Of a stretch of 64,000 nucleotides of DNA, positions 33,601-43,513 are shown piece after piece. The position numbers and the translations under genes are program-made. This DNA is from Craspedostauros australis (Eukaryota; Bacillariophyta; Bacillariophyceae; Mastogloiales; Achnanthaceae), in NCBI GenBank assembly GCA_026770025.1, contig JAMXDE010000013.1:1-64000 (forward strand), read 5' to 3'. The notes under the pieces were generated by a model. It had not been told where the DNA came from. It saw only the letters and a list, made by a program, of their open reading frames with translations, and did not search any database. The stretch's first letter is position 1. Each line of letters begins with the position of its first letter.

Positions 33601-36283
33601 TCGACATCGGTCTCTGTCGCGATTTCCCAATCGCACAGTCAACACACACGTCCAGTTTTCCTGTCACGTTCCAGCCGTACCTCCCTGCTGTTCGAGAGAT
33701 GGTGTACGCGTCAACGTGGCCTAACTTTTTATGGATTGCGTTGATGTCGACAGGTGCGTCGGTTGACACGCCAACATGAGCTTGGTCGTCCGTCTTGGAG
33801 TTGCTCACCATGGTCACTCCGCAAACGAAACCGCTATGAGTCGCCATGATGCGGTCAAAGGTGATGCAGGCCTTGCCTTTCTTCAGGGTCATGATGACGC
33901 CGAGGTTGCTGATGTTGAATCCGCTTTCGAGAGCCTTGTTGATGCTCAGTAGATTAACCCACAACTTGGGCACGTACTTCACCGACTTGAGCACCACGTT
34001 GTATCTCCTTCCGTTCCTTTGCATGACCGTCATGCGCTTGTCGCCCACCTTGGTCACCTTGAGGAAGCGTCCGCTCCCGATCTTCACATTCTGATCGGAG
34101 ACGCGAATGTTGGTCATACCTTCGTCGCTGTTGGTGAGATGGCAGGATGCGCCCGAATCGCCCAACCAGGTGTTGGCCTCGTGGTTGTCCGGTGCGACGG
34201 AGGAGCGCCTTGCGCTGACGTTGTCGGTGTTGCCGACCACCATTGCCACCTCGTGTTGTTCTGCGCGTTCGGAGTAGATTGGCAGCACCCAGTGCTCCGG
34301 ACTTGGGTTTCGGACTCCGCCGTCACCTGGATGGTAGGTCCAAACGATGGAGTTCGCGGCATGGTGTGTCATGCGCGAAATCAGATCACTGGGGAAGGGG
34401 TCGAAGCGACGGGATTCCAAGCTGTTGTTGATGTTGCATGGGTTGCGGCACACTCCCAGTGTGGTGTGCATCCCGATCTCGTGCAATTTGAAATACACCG
34501 TGCGTGGCTCGATCAGTGGAGTGCGGTCCCCATTGTGGGTGGCCACAGCGTCGTAGCATAGTAAGGCGAGCTCACTTCGCACATCATCCGCTTTGAGCAC
34601 GTTGCTGAGCGATGCTCGAACCGCATTGCGGAGGGAGCCAGCTCTCTCGAGTCTGGTGCGTCGCTCCGCGCGCTCTTCGTCGTTGGTTGGCACATTGCCA
34701 CGCGGCTCATTGTGGAGCTGGATGAAGAAAGGAACTTGGGGGCATTCCATGCACCATGCGTAGAGTGGTCCTCGCTTGAGGCACAGAGGGCACCAGGCCG
34801 TGTTGGTGATGAGTCCTGTCGAGTTCCCGATCATGCGGTCCACACGAGAGAGCTCTGGGGCGAAGTTGAAGATAGGGCGACGTGCCGCTTCTCCTCGGTT
34901 GGCATCGCCCATGTCGTCATCCACGTCCTCGGTGTCGGTGGCCCCTTCGTTGGTGAGGCTTGCGTCGTAGCAGGATTCTTGTCCTTGGTTGGAGTTGCTC
35001 ATCTTGTTGTTGACGTTGTGTGGTCTCAAGGAAACAATGGGAGATGTGTCAGTCTGTTCGACGATGGCTGCAAAGGCGACGTCCTCCATTACATTGGAGT
35101 CAGCTTGGTAGTTGCTGTTGTTGTCGCGTGTTTTCGCATCGCCTGTGTTCATAGACAAGTTGGTCACATTTTCCAATTCGTTCGTGTTTCCCGAGGTGGG
35201 CACACAAATCAATTCGTCTGTCATCACAAGAGCTACGTCGTCATTTCCCTCCATCCCATCAGTTGCCACATTAGCTGAGTCTGCCTCTTTCATGGCTGCC
35301 TTCAGCTTGAAGCACTGTAGGATCTTGTGTCCCTTCTTACCGCAGTACTTACACTCCCCGTTGAACCTCGGCTTACTGTTGTTGTCTCCTTGGCCACTCT
35401 TCTTGTTCTTGCCGTTGTCTTTCTTGGGGGCGGAGCGGCAATCTGCCTTCTTGTGGCCGTAGGCTCCACAGTTGCGGCAGTGACCTTTGAAGCCTCCTAC
35501 TGCAGCGAATGCAGTCTCTTCCCTGTCATTGTTGCTCTCACGTCTGTTGCTCCCAAGCTTGAGGTGTCGGCCATTGTAGGTGGCGCTGACAGCCTCGCGG
35601 ATGTCTTCGAGGGTCATGGTGTCTTCCATACCGTCGAATTTGAGCTCCAAGAGCTTCACGTCCGTCTCGTATTCCCTTCCGAGGGCGTTGAGTACGAGCA
35701 TGTGGTACTGTTTCATATCTATCTTGATACCAGTACTACCGAGGCGATTACGCAGCACTTCCATCTCGGTCAGGAACGTGTCTGGGTGCTCGCCTTTCTT
35801 CAACCGCATCCCGTTGAGTTGAGCCAACAACTTTGCCTTGATAGGCGCGGTACGTTGCTCGTAGATGCGTTCAAGGGCCTTCCACGCCTTGCGTGGGTCT
35901 CCACTCTCAGTGGGCCCGCCCTTGGTTCCCACCACAGCCATGAAGGCGACATTGCCTTCCGTAGTTTCATGGTTGATCGCCATGGCCAGTTCTTCAAACG
36001 CGCACTTAGCCAGCCCATTCTTGTATACCTCCTTCTCCTCAGCAGTCATCGAGGCTATCTTCTTCGCGATAGACTCACCCTCTTCGATCTTCACATCGGA
36101 GATGAGGGCGCTGGGGCCGAAGGGAGCTGGCTTCACCTCCACCTTGTCTAGATCCATGAGATACAGGTCCTCAAGGCCCCTGCCCGCGGCGCGAGCTAGG
36201 AACTTGATGCTCCAACCTGTCTAGCTGGAACGCTTGCCGTCGAAGATAACGACGCGGTCGTTCTTGCGAAGATAGGAGCTCAT
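30632..36283 (-). CDS. Element 2 gag-pol polyprotein (Ty1/Copia), TAG at codon 21
   Basis: The main open frame gives 1,841 residues from Met at 36,157. An upstream ATG at 36,283 is in the same frame but separated by TAG (36,221-36,223). Domains, numbered from the 36,157 Met: gag about 1-200; CCHC knuckles 227-240 and 269-282; acidic linker; a conserved extra domain about 425-640 with C456-PLC-459 and C469-MEC-472; protease D667-S-G; integrase HHCC near 810 and catalytic core to about 965; RT with YVDD near 1514; RNase H from about 1689. All catalytic motifs I can check are present. One oddity is IYRLVQSARQW in RT where elements 1 and 3 have IYGLVQ. It is probably the best template for the family. 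Confidence 0.95.
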
Positions 36284-36364
36284 GGTGGCGTGGTGGTGGT
36301 GGTGTTTGTTGCTGTGTTGGTGGGTGATGGAAACGTTGGATTTCAATCGTAACGTTTCGAAACG

Positions 36365-37142
36365 TGTTGGAAATCCGGGGTTATAGTAGTAGACTAATCT
36401 GTTATCAGTCTGTACCGTTTTAGAACTGTGAGCACAACATGCTCATCTCCTTTCGATTCCAATTTCACAACAAGCATGATCTGCAGTAGCCACCCGAGGT
36501 TACACCCTTTAGCTTGGCTCCTTTCGTCTGCATCTTCATCTTGCTTTCATTGTGGTTCATCGCTTGCTTAGCTGAGGATTGGAGAGTACCTACATTCGTC
36601 AAGTTCATACTCGTAGACCTGTAGGTACCTCTCCTTCGGTCTCCTGTCACCTCACTGGTCCCACTTCATTTCAGTTCCTCCCTCCAGTCATCTCGATGGT
36701 TGCCTTTGGATGTTTGGAACTCATCGTCGTCTGGATCGTGGTCTTGGGTGAATAGGGATTGCCTCTGTTTCGCTTTCTCACATTAGGTTCTCAGGGACGC
36801 GTCGACTTGTTCAGATATATTGGTTGTCGCGCTCATTCGATTCACTCAGGGCTGGTGTGTTGCCATCGTCATAGATCTCTCGGTTCCCGACCGTTATCGG
36901 GACATGGCCGAGTAGGCCACTGGATGAGGGTGCTTGGATGTCGCATAAGACAGGTAAGGCCATTGGGCTGTCCGAGTGCAACTGGTCGATTGCTAGGTTG
37001 CGGTTTGTCTGGGAGATGCTATTGGGGGCTGCGGCAATCATGGGTATTTTTGCACTTAATACCATTCCGGTTCCAGTCAGTCCTCATGGGAGCTGCGGTA
37101 GAATAGGGTATCTTTGCAAAGTCGTACCCCCGATTCCTGACA
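36365..37142 (-). repeat. Element 2 5' LTR
   Basis: 778 bp. The palindrome CGTTTCGAAACG abuts its inner end (36,353-36,364), as in elements 1 and 3. Confidence 0.92.
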
Positions 37143-37533
37143 AAGATCGATGACCTACAGATTCGTGATCACCCCATCTGGAGAATAAGACACGTGCCAC
37201 CTGCGGACTAGAACAATTCAGAAAGAGCATCAAGCATGACACCAATCGTAAAACAGGTGTCAAGAGATCAAGGGCGAAACCTGTGACAAGTCAAGTGCAT
37301 GACTTCGGAATTGTACCGCATGAATGTAGATGATGAGATGCATGATGAGATGCATGATGAAAGGATCAATGAATACAAGCGAGAATGCAAAAGTATAACT
37401 CGATGCTGCTGCAGAAGATGCTATATGGGAAATGAAAGTCGAAAGAGATGAAGAGATTGAGCTCACAGTTCTAAAACGGTACGATCTAATATCAGATTAG
37501 GTTCCTACTAACTACAACCCCGGATTTCCAACA
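37143..37533 (+). repeat. Truncated LTR, opposite orientation
   Basis: This ends TACAACCCCGGATTTCCAACA, the 3' end of the family's LTR read in sense on the plus strand. It matches the right part of the solo LTR at 62,174-62,815 (blocks such as GATCACCCCATCTG, AGAACAATTCAGAAAGAGCATCA, GACACCAATCGTAAA). Its 5' part is missing at the boundary with element 2. Confidence 0.85.
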
Positions 37534-38143
37534 TCGAACCTCAGTCTGGATTGGGTGACAATGTATCTGCTCAGCGCAGATGGGATGTTCGTGGAGTGAT
37601 TAACGAGCCCGTCCATGAATGCGCTGCAACAGAGTGCGACGCTGTTCATGAAGTCCATGGACCACGACGAGCTATGAGGCAGGGTGTTGGACGACGGTGG
37701 ATCGCGACGTTGTGCGTGTTGCTAGTGTGGATGGATGACCGCACCTACATGTGCATTTGTGCAAGCAAGGCTGGTTCATTTGACTCAATCGCAGTTGTTC
37801 TAAATGCACTCTGTTGAATAGAAGCTATTTCGTTGATTGGCTGGTTGATTATCGGTGTACTAAGTATGTGTACGGTATGTATGATCGGAATGATGGGCAT
37901 GGAAGGCAAACTAACAGACATCGCCTTTTCCATCATGTGTATTGACGTCATGTCGTCATGCATAATAGTCATGTAATGTTTGTGGTGAAGCGTTGGATGT
38001 CATAAGGGGTGTGCCACCAACGCGTTCTCTTGTGTTGTGAATGGAGATGGAAGCTTCGTTGGATGCCGTTAGATGCTGCACGAGTACGAATGGGCACCAT
38101 GTGCCTGCCCTCCTCTTCTGCACTTGGAACAGACAGAACTGCC
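37534..38143. other. Intergenic segment, no convincing gene
   Basis: About 600 bp between an LTR fragment and the vWA/kinase gene, containing that gene's 3' flank. A plus frame at 37,551-37,817 (88 codons) has no recognisable motif. No terminator or polyadenylation signal stands out clearly. Confidence 0.5.
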
Positions 38144-40069
38144 TCACTCTTTTGTCTTGAACATCTTGAGCTTGTCTTGAACTGATGCCAAGTGACGCAC
38201 GATTCCCGGTGTACACATATTGGTGCAGCCGAAGCGTCTCATGTCGGTGCACAAGATCGCAGGGTCGGTCAAGTAGTACTTGCCATTGGCCTTGACACCT
38301 TGAAGATCCGCCACAATCAAGTACTCCTTGGAGAAGACGTACGAGAACTCCACGAAGCGAAGGAGCGACTCATCGATGTGATCGGGATGCCAGGCTCCCG
38401 TGTTGCTGCAGTACTTGGTGAATGGCGTTCCGGTGGTTGGCAGCACATCTTCACCACAGTAGAAACGGTTTCCGGCTGCTTCATTTCTGTCGCTGACCTC
38501 CTCCACCACGCATGCCTGCAGAACCTTGATCATGGCACAGTGCGAAGGACGGAAGGCTGACTTGTTGTATTCGTTGGCAAGGAAGCACACGATGGATGAT
38601 ACCTCCATCTGTTGGAAGTATTGTTGTCTATCGTTGATTCTTGGCCCGTGATGCTTGTTGGTCTTGAGCACCATGGCGTTCTTCTTGAGGCGGAGTTCGG
38701 AATTGTGACGCGCCAGCCTTGCATGGAATGCAATGCGGCATGACCCCTCAGCAAACGGTGATCTCGCCAGTTGGAGCCGGAACTTGAGGTTGACGCGTTT
38801 CATGCAACAGAACCGAGAAATGTAGGTCTGGGCCAACTTGTTGACCGAGAGAGGTGTTCGCAAAGACTGGACGGAGATGCTGCGTGTGTTGCAGTACACG
38901 TTGACAGGCACCGTTGCTTTCCATCCAAAATATGTTGGAAAATCTTTGGAGATTGTGTATGGTTTCATCTTGGCCTTCTTCATCTTCCCTCTGTTTGCTT
39001 CATACTCCACTAACTTGCTCTGAGAGTCGATCAACGACACCGAGTTGAAGACAGAGTGGCGGACGCTCTTGACCACGACTTTCTCAACCATTTCGGGAGA
39101 AGAGAAGTCCACAACCTCGAGATCAATGTTGTAGACGGACGCAAACCGCTCAATCATCTTGTCCGTTTTCTTGGTGATACGACCAAAGAAGACGTTCATG
39201 GTTCCACCCCTTGGATTGGTCCTGAGTTTGGACAGCTCCGAGACGATGTTGATGCCTGGAGTGCCGGTCGGATAGTTGTCGCCAGACTCACCGTGGTTGT
39301 GGAATTCGGTTCCATGACATGCATCATCACCAACGATGAAGGCGACTCTGGTGGGGTGCATCCAGGAGAGCTCATTGGCCTTTTGGATGCCAACCGCTAT
39401 GTCTTCTGCACGGTCGTCGCTGCGAATGGACTTGACTCCCTTCAGGAAGCGTTCGAAGACACTGACATCATCCACGAAATCAAGTACTTGATATCGATCA
39501 GACCCATTGTAAATGTCTCGGTAGGCCACGAACCCCAACCGTAGATCCTTCCCCTTTCCATCAGCCTTGATCTTCTTGACAATCTTGCGGATGGTCTGCT
39601 TGGCACCGTCGATGTATGGCCCCATTGAACCAGTAGCGTCCATGATGAACACGAGATCGATTTCGTTCTCCACAGCGTCAAGTTTGCCCAGCACGTCCTT
39701 GATATTGGATTCCCTCATGCGACGCTTCAGTCGGCATTGATGCAGCTTTGCGGCAAGCTCCTCGAGGGATTTGGTGGCATTGTCGAGTTGTTCACCAAAA
39801 TTGCTGATCTCAGTGTTGCATTGAGAAAGTAGTCCGGAAGGTAGGGTTTTGCTTGTGTCCAACTTACATTTCTGCATCATGTCTTGGGCTGCCTTGATGC
39901 TTTCGTCGAGTTGCACTCTTATTTTGGCCTCCTTCTTCTCCGCATCGCTGATCTGTTGTTGGATATCCTCCTCATCATCGCTGTCATCCTCTTCCTCCTC
40001 TCCGATCTCCTCGAGAACAGCCCCACCACCGCCGAGACTCACGAACTTTTTATTCTTTTTTGGCGGCAT
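38144..40069 (-). CDS. vWA domain plus alpha-kinase protein (vWKA-like)
   Basis: A 641-residue single-exon protein. Residues 1-40 are basic then strongly acidic, and 40-130 look like a coiled coil. From about 136 to 335 is a von Willebrand A domain with the metal-site motif D144-ATGS-148 and later GDDACHG. From about 415 to 630 is an alpha-kinase domain: PFAEGSCRIAFHARL (438-452), VLKT with Lys469, FVEFSYVFS, DLQG (588-591), LTDPAI (600-605) and FGCTNMCTPGI (613-623). Alpha-kinases are atypical Ser/Thr kinases; a Dictyostelium vWA-kinase has the same architecture and similar length. In the usual G-x-G-N-x-G-x-x-G pattern two glycines are replaced here, and the C-terminal zinc cysteines are not visible, so activity is uncertain. 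It is the only convincing host gene in the window, set between two retrotransposons. Confidence 0.85.
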   Translation of the reverse strand: MPPKKNKKFVSLGGGGAVLEEIGEEEEDDSDDEEDIQQQISDAEKKEAKIRVQLDESIKAAQDMMQKCKLDTSKTLPSGLLSQCNTEISNFGEQLDNATKSLEELAAKLHQCRLKRRMRESNIKDVLGKLDAVENEIDLVFIMDATGSMGPYIDGAKQTIRKIVKKIKADGKGKDLRLGFVAYRDIYNGSDRYQVLDFVDDVSVFERFLKGVKSIRSDDRAEDIAVGIQKANELSWMHPTRVAFIVGDDACHGTEFHNHGESGDNYPTGTPGINIVSELSKLRTNPRGGTMNVFFGRITKKTDKMIERFASVYNIDLEVVDFSSPEMVEKVVVKSVRHSVFNSVSLIDSQSKLVEYEANRGKMKKAKMKPYTISKDFPTYFGWKATVPVNVYCNTRSISVQSLRTPLSVNKLAQTYISRFCCMKRVNLKFRLQLARSPFAEGSCRIAFHARLARHNSELRLKKNAMVLKTNKHHGPRINDRQQYFQQMEVSSIVCFLANEYNKSAFRPSHCAMIKVLQACVVEEVSDRNEAAGNRFYCGEDVLPTTGTPFTKYCSNTGAWHPDHIDESLLRFVEFSYVFSKEYLIVADLQGVKANGKYYLTDPAILCTDMRRFGCTNMCTPGIVRHLASVQDKLKMFKTKE

Positions 40070-41640
40070 CGTACTTTCGTGTTCGAATTGTTTGTCAAGA
40101 GCTGATTGAGAATTATGTTTGCCCGATAATGTGAGCTTGTGGCTTTCCCAGCTTCACAACTTGTTTGAGTTTCGGGGTTTTGTGAGAGCGTGGTTGGGGG
40201 ATGTGTGGAGCACATTGCTGCGCTCCTGTTGCATTCCGGTACACCTTCAAGACATGGTCGCACGCCAATTCGAACACGCACAAGATCGCATCAGATCGCA
40301 CATGCTCCGAGTTTGCAACACAGTGCTGCGTTGATGCAGAATCTTGGGAGGTACAGCTAGGTTTCCAGAAGCGTTCGATGAAGTACCAGTCTCATCACTG
40401 GGCAGGTCGCCCAAAGACTTCTGAGAACTGCTCCACTGCTCTTCGACAGCTTCCCGACGATGCATCAGAAGTAAAGCTCTCCGAAAGAGTCACCTTCGCA
40501 TCACGTTGCATTGTACTTTCGGGACATGGTCGCACCCTGGAGTTTGGACACGCAGAAGGTCGCAGCAGATGTCATCCAGCTCGAGCGTGTCCTCGTAATG
40601 CTGTGTTGAGTTGTCACAGAATCTTGGGTGACTCGCGGCTTCCAGAAGCACCTGATGAAGTTCCGTCGTCGTGAACTTGGTACGTTGCGCTGGCGTGGGT
40701 TGAAGTACTCTCCGTGGATATCTTGGAATCTGACTGATGGTGTTCGATTCTGTTCGATGCTTTGGTGCCACAGATCGGAAGTGACGATCTCTGGCAATCG
40801 TTGACACCAAGACGGAGAAGCAATTCTCAATGAGGGTGCGACCTCCTTCGCCACCATCGACACTGAAATGCAGGAGCTATGAGACGGAACTCTTTTGGTC
40901 GCTCCCATCTGCGTGTGATCGAAAAGTGGGAACACCTGTGAACTCCCATTTTCGAAGATGTCATGGATGCCAGGCCTTTGATCGCATGCTTGAGTCTGTG
41001 TTCCTATCAACCCCGAATCCCACTCCAGGCATTGGTGTTTGAACAAGCGGAGACACGAGGAGATCTCAGAGAGGTCATTTCAATCCAGGGTTGGCGGTTG
41101 CTGGGCGCCATGTGAGGAGGTATCTTGTGGTTCGGGCTATGACTGGACCGTCCGAATGCGTGTGATGTCAGCAACCAAGATCCAAACCGAAATGTGTTGT
41201 CGCCAGTCAGCCGGCGCGAAAAATGCAACGGCACAGGCAGCCATACTCACCCGGGAGAGTCAACACGTCCAGGAGGGAAAACAAGAGAATCAAGCCGAAG
41301 TGCTCTCTCTTTACTATCCAGAGTCTCTCCTCGTTGTGGCCGATGCCGCTTGCTACATCCCATGTGTCGTCATGCTGCAGCCTGTTGTGTTGCTTTGCGT
41401 GTTGTGGTGCATCTTGCACTATCTATAATACGTGTAACTCCCTTTGCGGCTCTATTGCACTGCCGTACTCGTGCTATCATTCACGGTCACAGCCATGATT
41501 GCTGCCGTCGTCACAGCCACTGTCATCGCGACATCGTCCAACACTTACGCACGGCGTGGCCTGGTGACATGCTCATGCACTTACTCTGTAATTGGTGCGT
41601 TTCTCCTTTCTCTCGTCTCCCCTGAATGAGTGACATGATC
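40070..41640. other. Intergenic region with a diverged direct repeat
   Basis: This holds the upstream region of the kinase gene. Segments 40,240-40,396 and 40,511-40,670 are diverged copies of each other (shared ACATGGTCGCAC, CAGAATCTTGGG, TTCCAGAAGC, GATGAAGT). Several frames are open for 100-180 codons but show no motif. Around 41,450-41,560 is a Thr/Val/Ala-rich low-complexity stretch. No gene is supported. Confidence 0.5.
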
Positions 41641-41644
41641 AATC

Positions 41645-42170
41645 ACGTTCATCGCGTCAGCTTCATTCCGCGTGAACGAGTCATGCATCCCGAGTTCATG
41701 GTCGAGATAGCTTGCTGTGTCACCATCTTGTGCAAAGGCTCCAAACCATCGCAGACCAGGTTGTAGGCCTCTTGGAAGATGGGGTCGCACTTGACTCGTC
41801 AGTTGCGGTTGCGGCTGTTGCTGTTTGCGTTGGCACATCGACGGCCGCAGGATTTGTTGCCTTCTTCCCTAGCACAGATGCGCTTGTAGACGTATCCCAG
41901 ATGTCCCTCCTTCCATCCATGCATGGAGGTTGGCATGCAGGACACCAGCTCGATGTCAAAGTTGGAGATTTTGATGAGATCGTGTGGATTCAAGTAGCAG
42001 ATGAGGTATTTGGCGGAGCTCATGTTCCACATGTTCGAAAGGTGATCCCACAGGTCCGGTAGGAAGCCTGTTTGTATTGTTGTTTGTTTTGTTGTCATGA
42101 ATGATGCGTCCAGTGAGTGAATGAATGAGTGAATAAGTGTGACATTACCATGCCACGTGCAGATGATCAC
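41645..42170 (-). pseudogene. Possible gene or exon fragment, unknown function
   Basis: A minus-strand frame from 42,170 to 41,799 includes a natural-looking segment (about 90 residues with LPDLWDHLSNMWNMSSAKY and ELVSCMPTSMHGWKEGH). It meets a TGA near 41,800, then the same frame continues for about 50 codons (VKCDPIFQEAYNLVCDGLEP). The segment is preceded by ACAACAATACAAACAG then G, which resembles an intron 3' splice site, so it could be an exon of a spliced gene or a decayed one. I do not recognise the family. Confidence 0.25.
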
Positions 42171-42222
42171 ATACAGAATCAGCCCACAGAAGCTGCACGC
42201 ATGTCAACTTACCAATGCTGAA

Positions 42223-42455
42223 TGTTGGAAATCTGGGGTGGTGGTGATAGTAGAAAGCTAATCGTTTGTTAGCATCTACTTCTCTGAACTGTGAGCTCTT
42301 CATTGCTCTCAACTCCCAAAGTTTGATCTCCTCCTGAGATCTCCATGGGTCCATCCATTGGTCCAGCATACATTCATCATGCATTCATCTTGAATTCACC
42401 ATGGACATGCATGCACCACCAAGTTCCCCATGTCCGTGCACTCATCACACTTGTT
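42223..42455 (-). repeat. LTR fragment related to the 21,230 solo LTR
   Basis: It starts TGTTGGAAATCTGGGGTGGTG and follows the solo LTR at 21,230 for about 230 bp (GCTAATCGTTTGTTAG, CTCCTCCTGAGAT, CATGGACATGCATGCACCACC). After that the similarity stops. The rest of the LTR is missing. Confidence 0.8.
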
Positions 42456-42589
42456 GGAATGTGTGTACTCGGATGTGTATGCATCAGTCACACTTGCGTG
42501 CCAGCAGGAATATTTGTTGGCGCAATCATGACCCAAAATTGATATTAGAGCACTATCATAAAAATCACGAGGGGAGAGCAAAAGCAAAG

Positions 42590-42658
42590 TACCATGCCGG
42601 GATTCAAACCTGGAACCTCAGATAGAATTACTGGTGCTCTACATTGAGCTACAGGTGA
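42590..42658 (-). other. tRNA-like sequence, degenerate
   Basis: On the minus strand a D-arm-like GTAGCTCAATGTAGAGC is followed by a degenerate anticodon arm and a T-arm-like CCAGGTTTGAATCCCGG. The T stem has one mismatch, the D loop appears one base short and the acceptor stem pairs only partly. It is most likely a tRNA pseudogene or the tRNA-derived head of a SINE, not a working tRNA gene. No anticodon can be assigned safely. It is bracketed by an inverted 9-mer, GCAAAGTAC / GTACTTTGC (about 42,583 and 42,716). Confidence 0.45.
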
Positions 42659-42757
42659 TGCGATTGCTGAACCGAACACAAGTGAAATTTATAGATAGTG
42701 GGGGCTACGGGAGTAACGTACTTTGCACTATTCAGTTTTGTGCTGATAATTGATGAC

Positions 42758-43438
42758 TGTTGGAAATCCGGGGTTAGTGTTAGTAAGAGCTAATGGGTTG
42801 TTAGATCGTACTATTCAGAACTGTGAGTTCATTCTCTTCAGCTCCTTTGCCTTTCGTTTCTCATGTAGCATCTCCTGCAGCAGCATCGTGTTAGACTGTT
42901 GCGTTCATGCATCTCATCATCATGAATCAACGCTTGCATGCATGAGATCTCATCCGTAGGCGTCCTTGTCATGCACATCGTCGTGCATATCCGTAGGCAT
43001 TCTTGCCATGCACCTCGTCGTGCATATCCTTATTCTACATTCCCTGTGGTACGATTCCACAGTCTTGCGTTTCGCTCTTGATCTCCTGACATCGAACTTT
43101 ACGATTGGTGTCATGATTGGTGTCATGGATGATGCCCTTTCTGAGTTGTTCTAGTCCCTGGCTGACACGTGCCATGATCTCCAGATGGGGTGATCATCAA
43201 TGTGTCGGTCATCATCTTCCTTCACCTGATTTAGGTATCGTGGCCTTTTCTTGATTCACAAAGGACAGGCTTGTTTTCTTGGTAAGACTGAGGTCATTCC
43301 CGTGTGATTCGTGTCGTGGGTGGAATGGATGATATTCAAAGGTGTGACGAATAATATCCAAAGGTGTGACAAATAATGTTGGGAGTTGCGGCAATCATGG
43401 GTATCTTTCCGACAGAGTCGTACCCTCGATTCCTGACA
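42758..43438 (-). repeat. Element 3 3' LTR
   Basis: 681 bp, sharing ends and several internal blocks with the LTRs of elements 1 and 2 but forming a separate subfamily. The minus-strand sequence just inside it, with GGAAGGG, is the likely polypurine tract. The solo LTR at 62,174 belongs to the same subfamily. Confidence 0.93.
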
Positions 43439-43513
43439 CCCTTCCATTGTCGCATCGACAACACATCACTCACACTCTCACATCTTTCATAATTTCGTGT
43501 CCTCTCCTCTCCG

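Larger units (their letters stand above)
29760..37142 (-). mobile_element. Copia element 2, structurally complete, 7,383 bp
   Basis: Two 778-bp LTRs (29,760-30,537 and 36,365-37,142) flank a single long gag-pol frame on the minus strand. The LTRs differ at about 13 positions by eye (about 1.7 percent), older than elements 1 and 3. The flanks do not match (TTCACT on the left, AAGATC on the right): the left neighbour is element X and the right neighbour is part of another LTR. The present structure therefore probably arose by recombination between two insertions, not by one simple insertion. Confidence 0.9.

Noticed and set aside
35327-36151. Antisense open frames over gag in elements 1, 2 and 3 (27,551-28,375; 35,327-36,151; 48,548-49,279)
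   Set aside because: They mirror the codon bias of the sense gag gene and show no domain. Conservation follows from the sense strand.
37551-37817. 88-codon plus-strand frame near the LTR fragment
   Set aside because: No motif, no conserved counterpart and short. Equally long frames occur by chance nearby.
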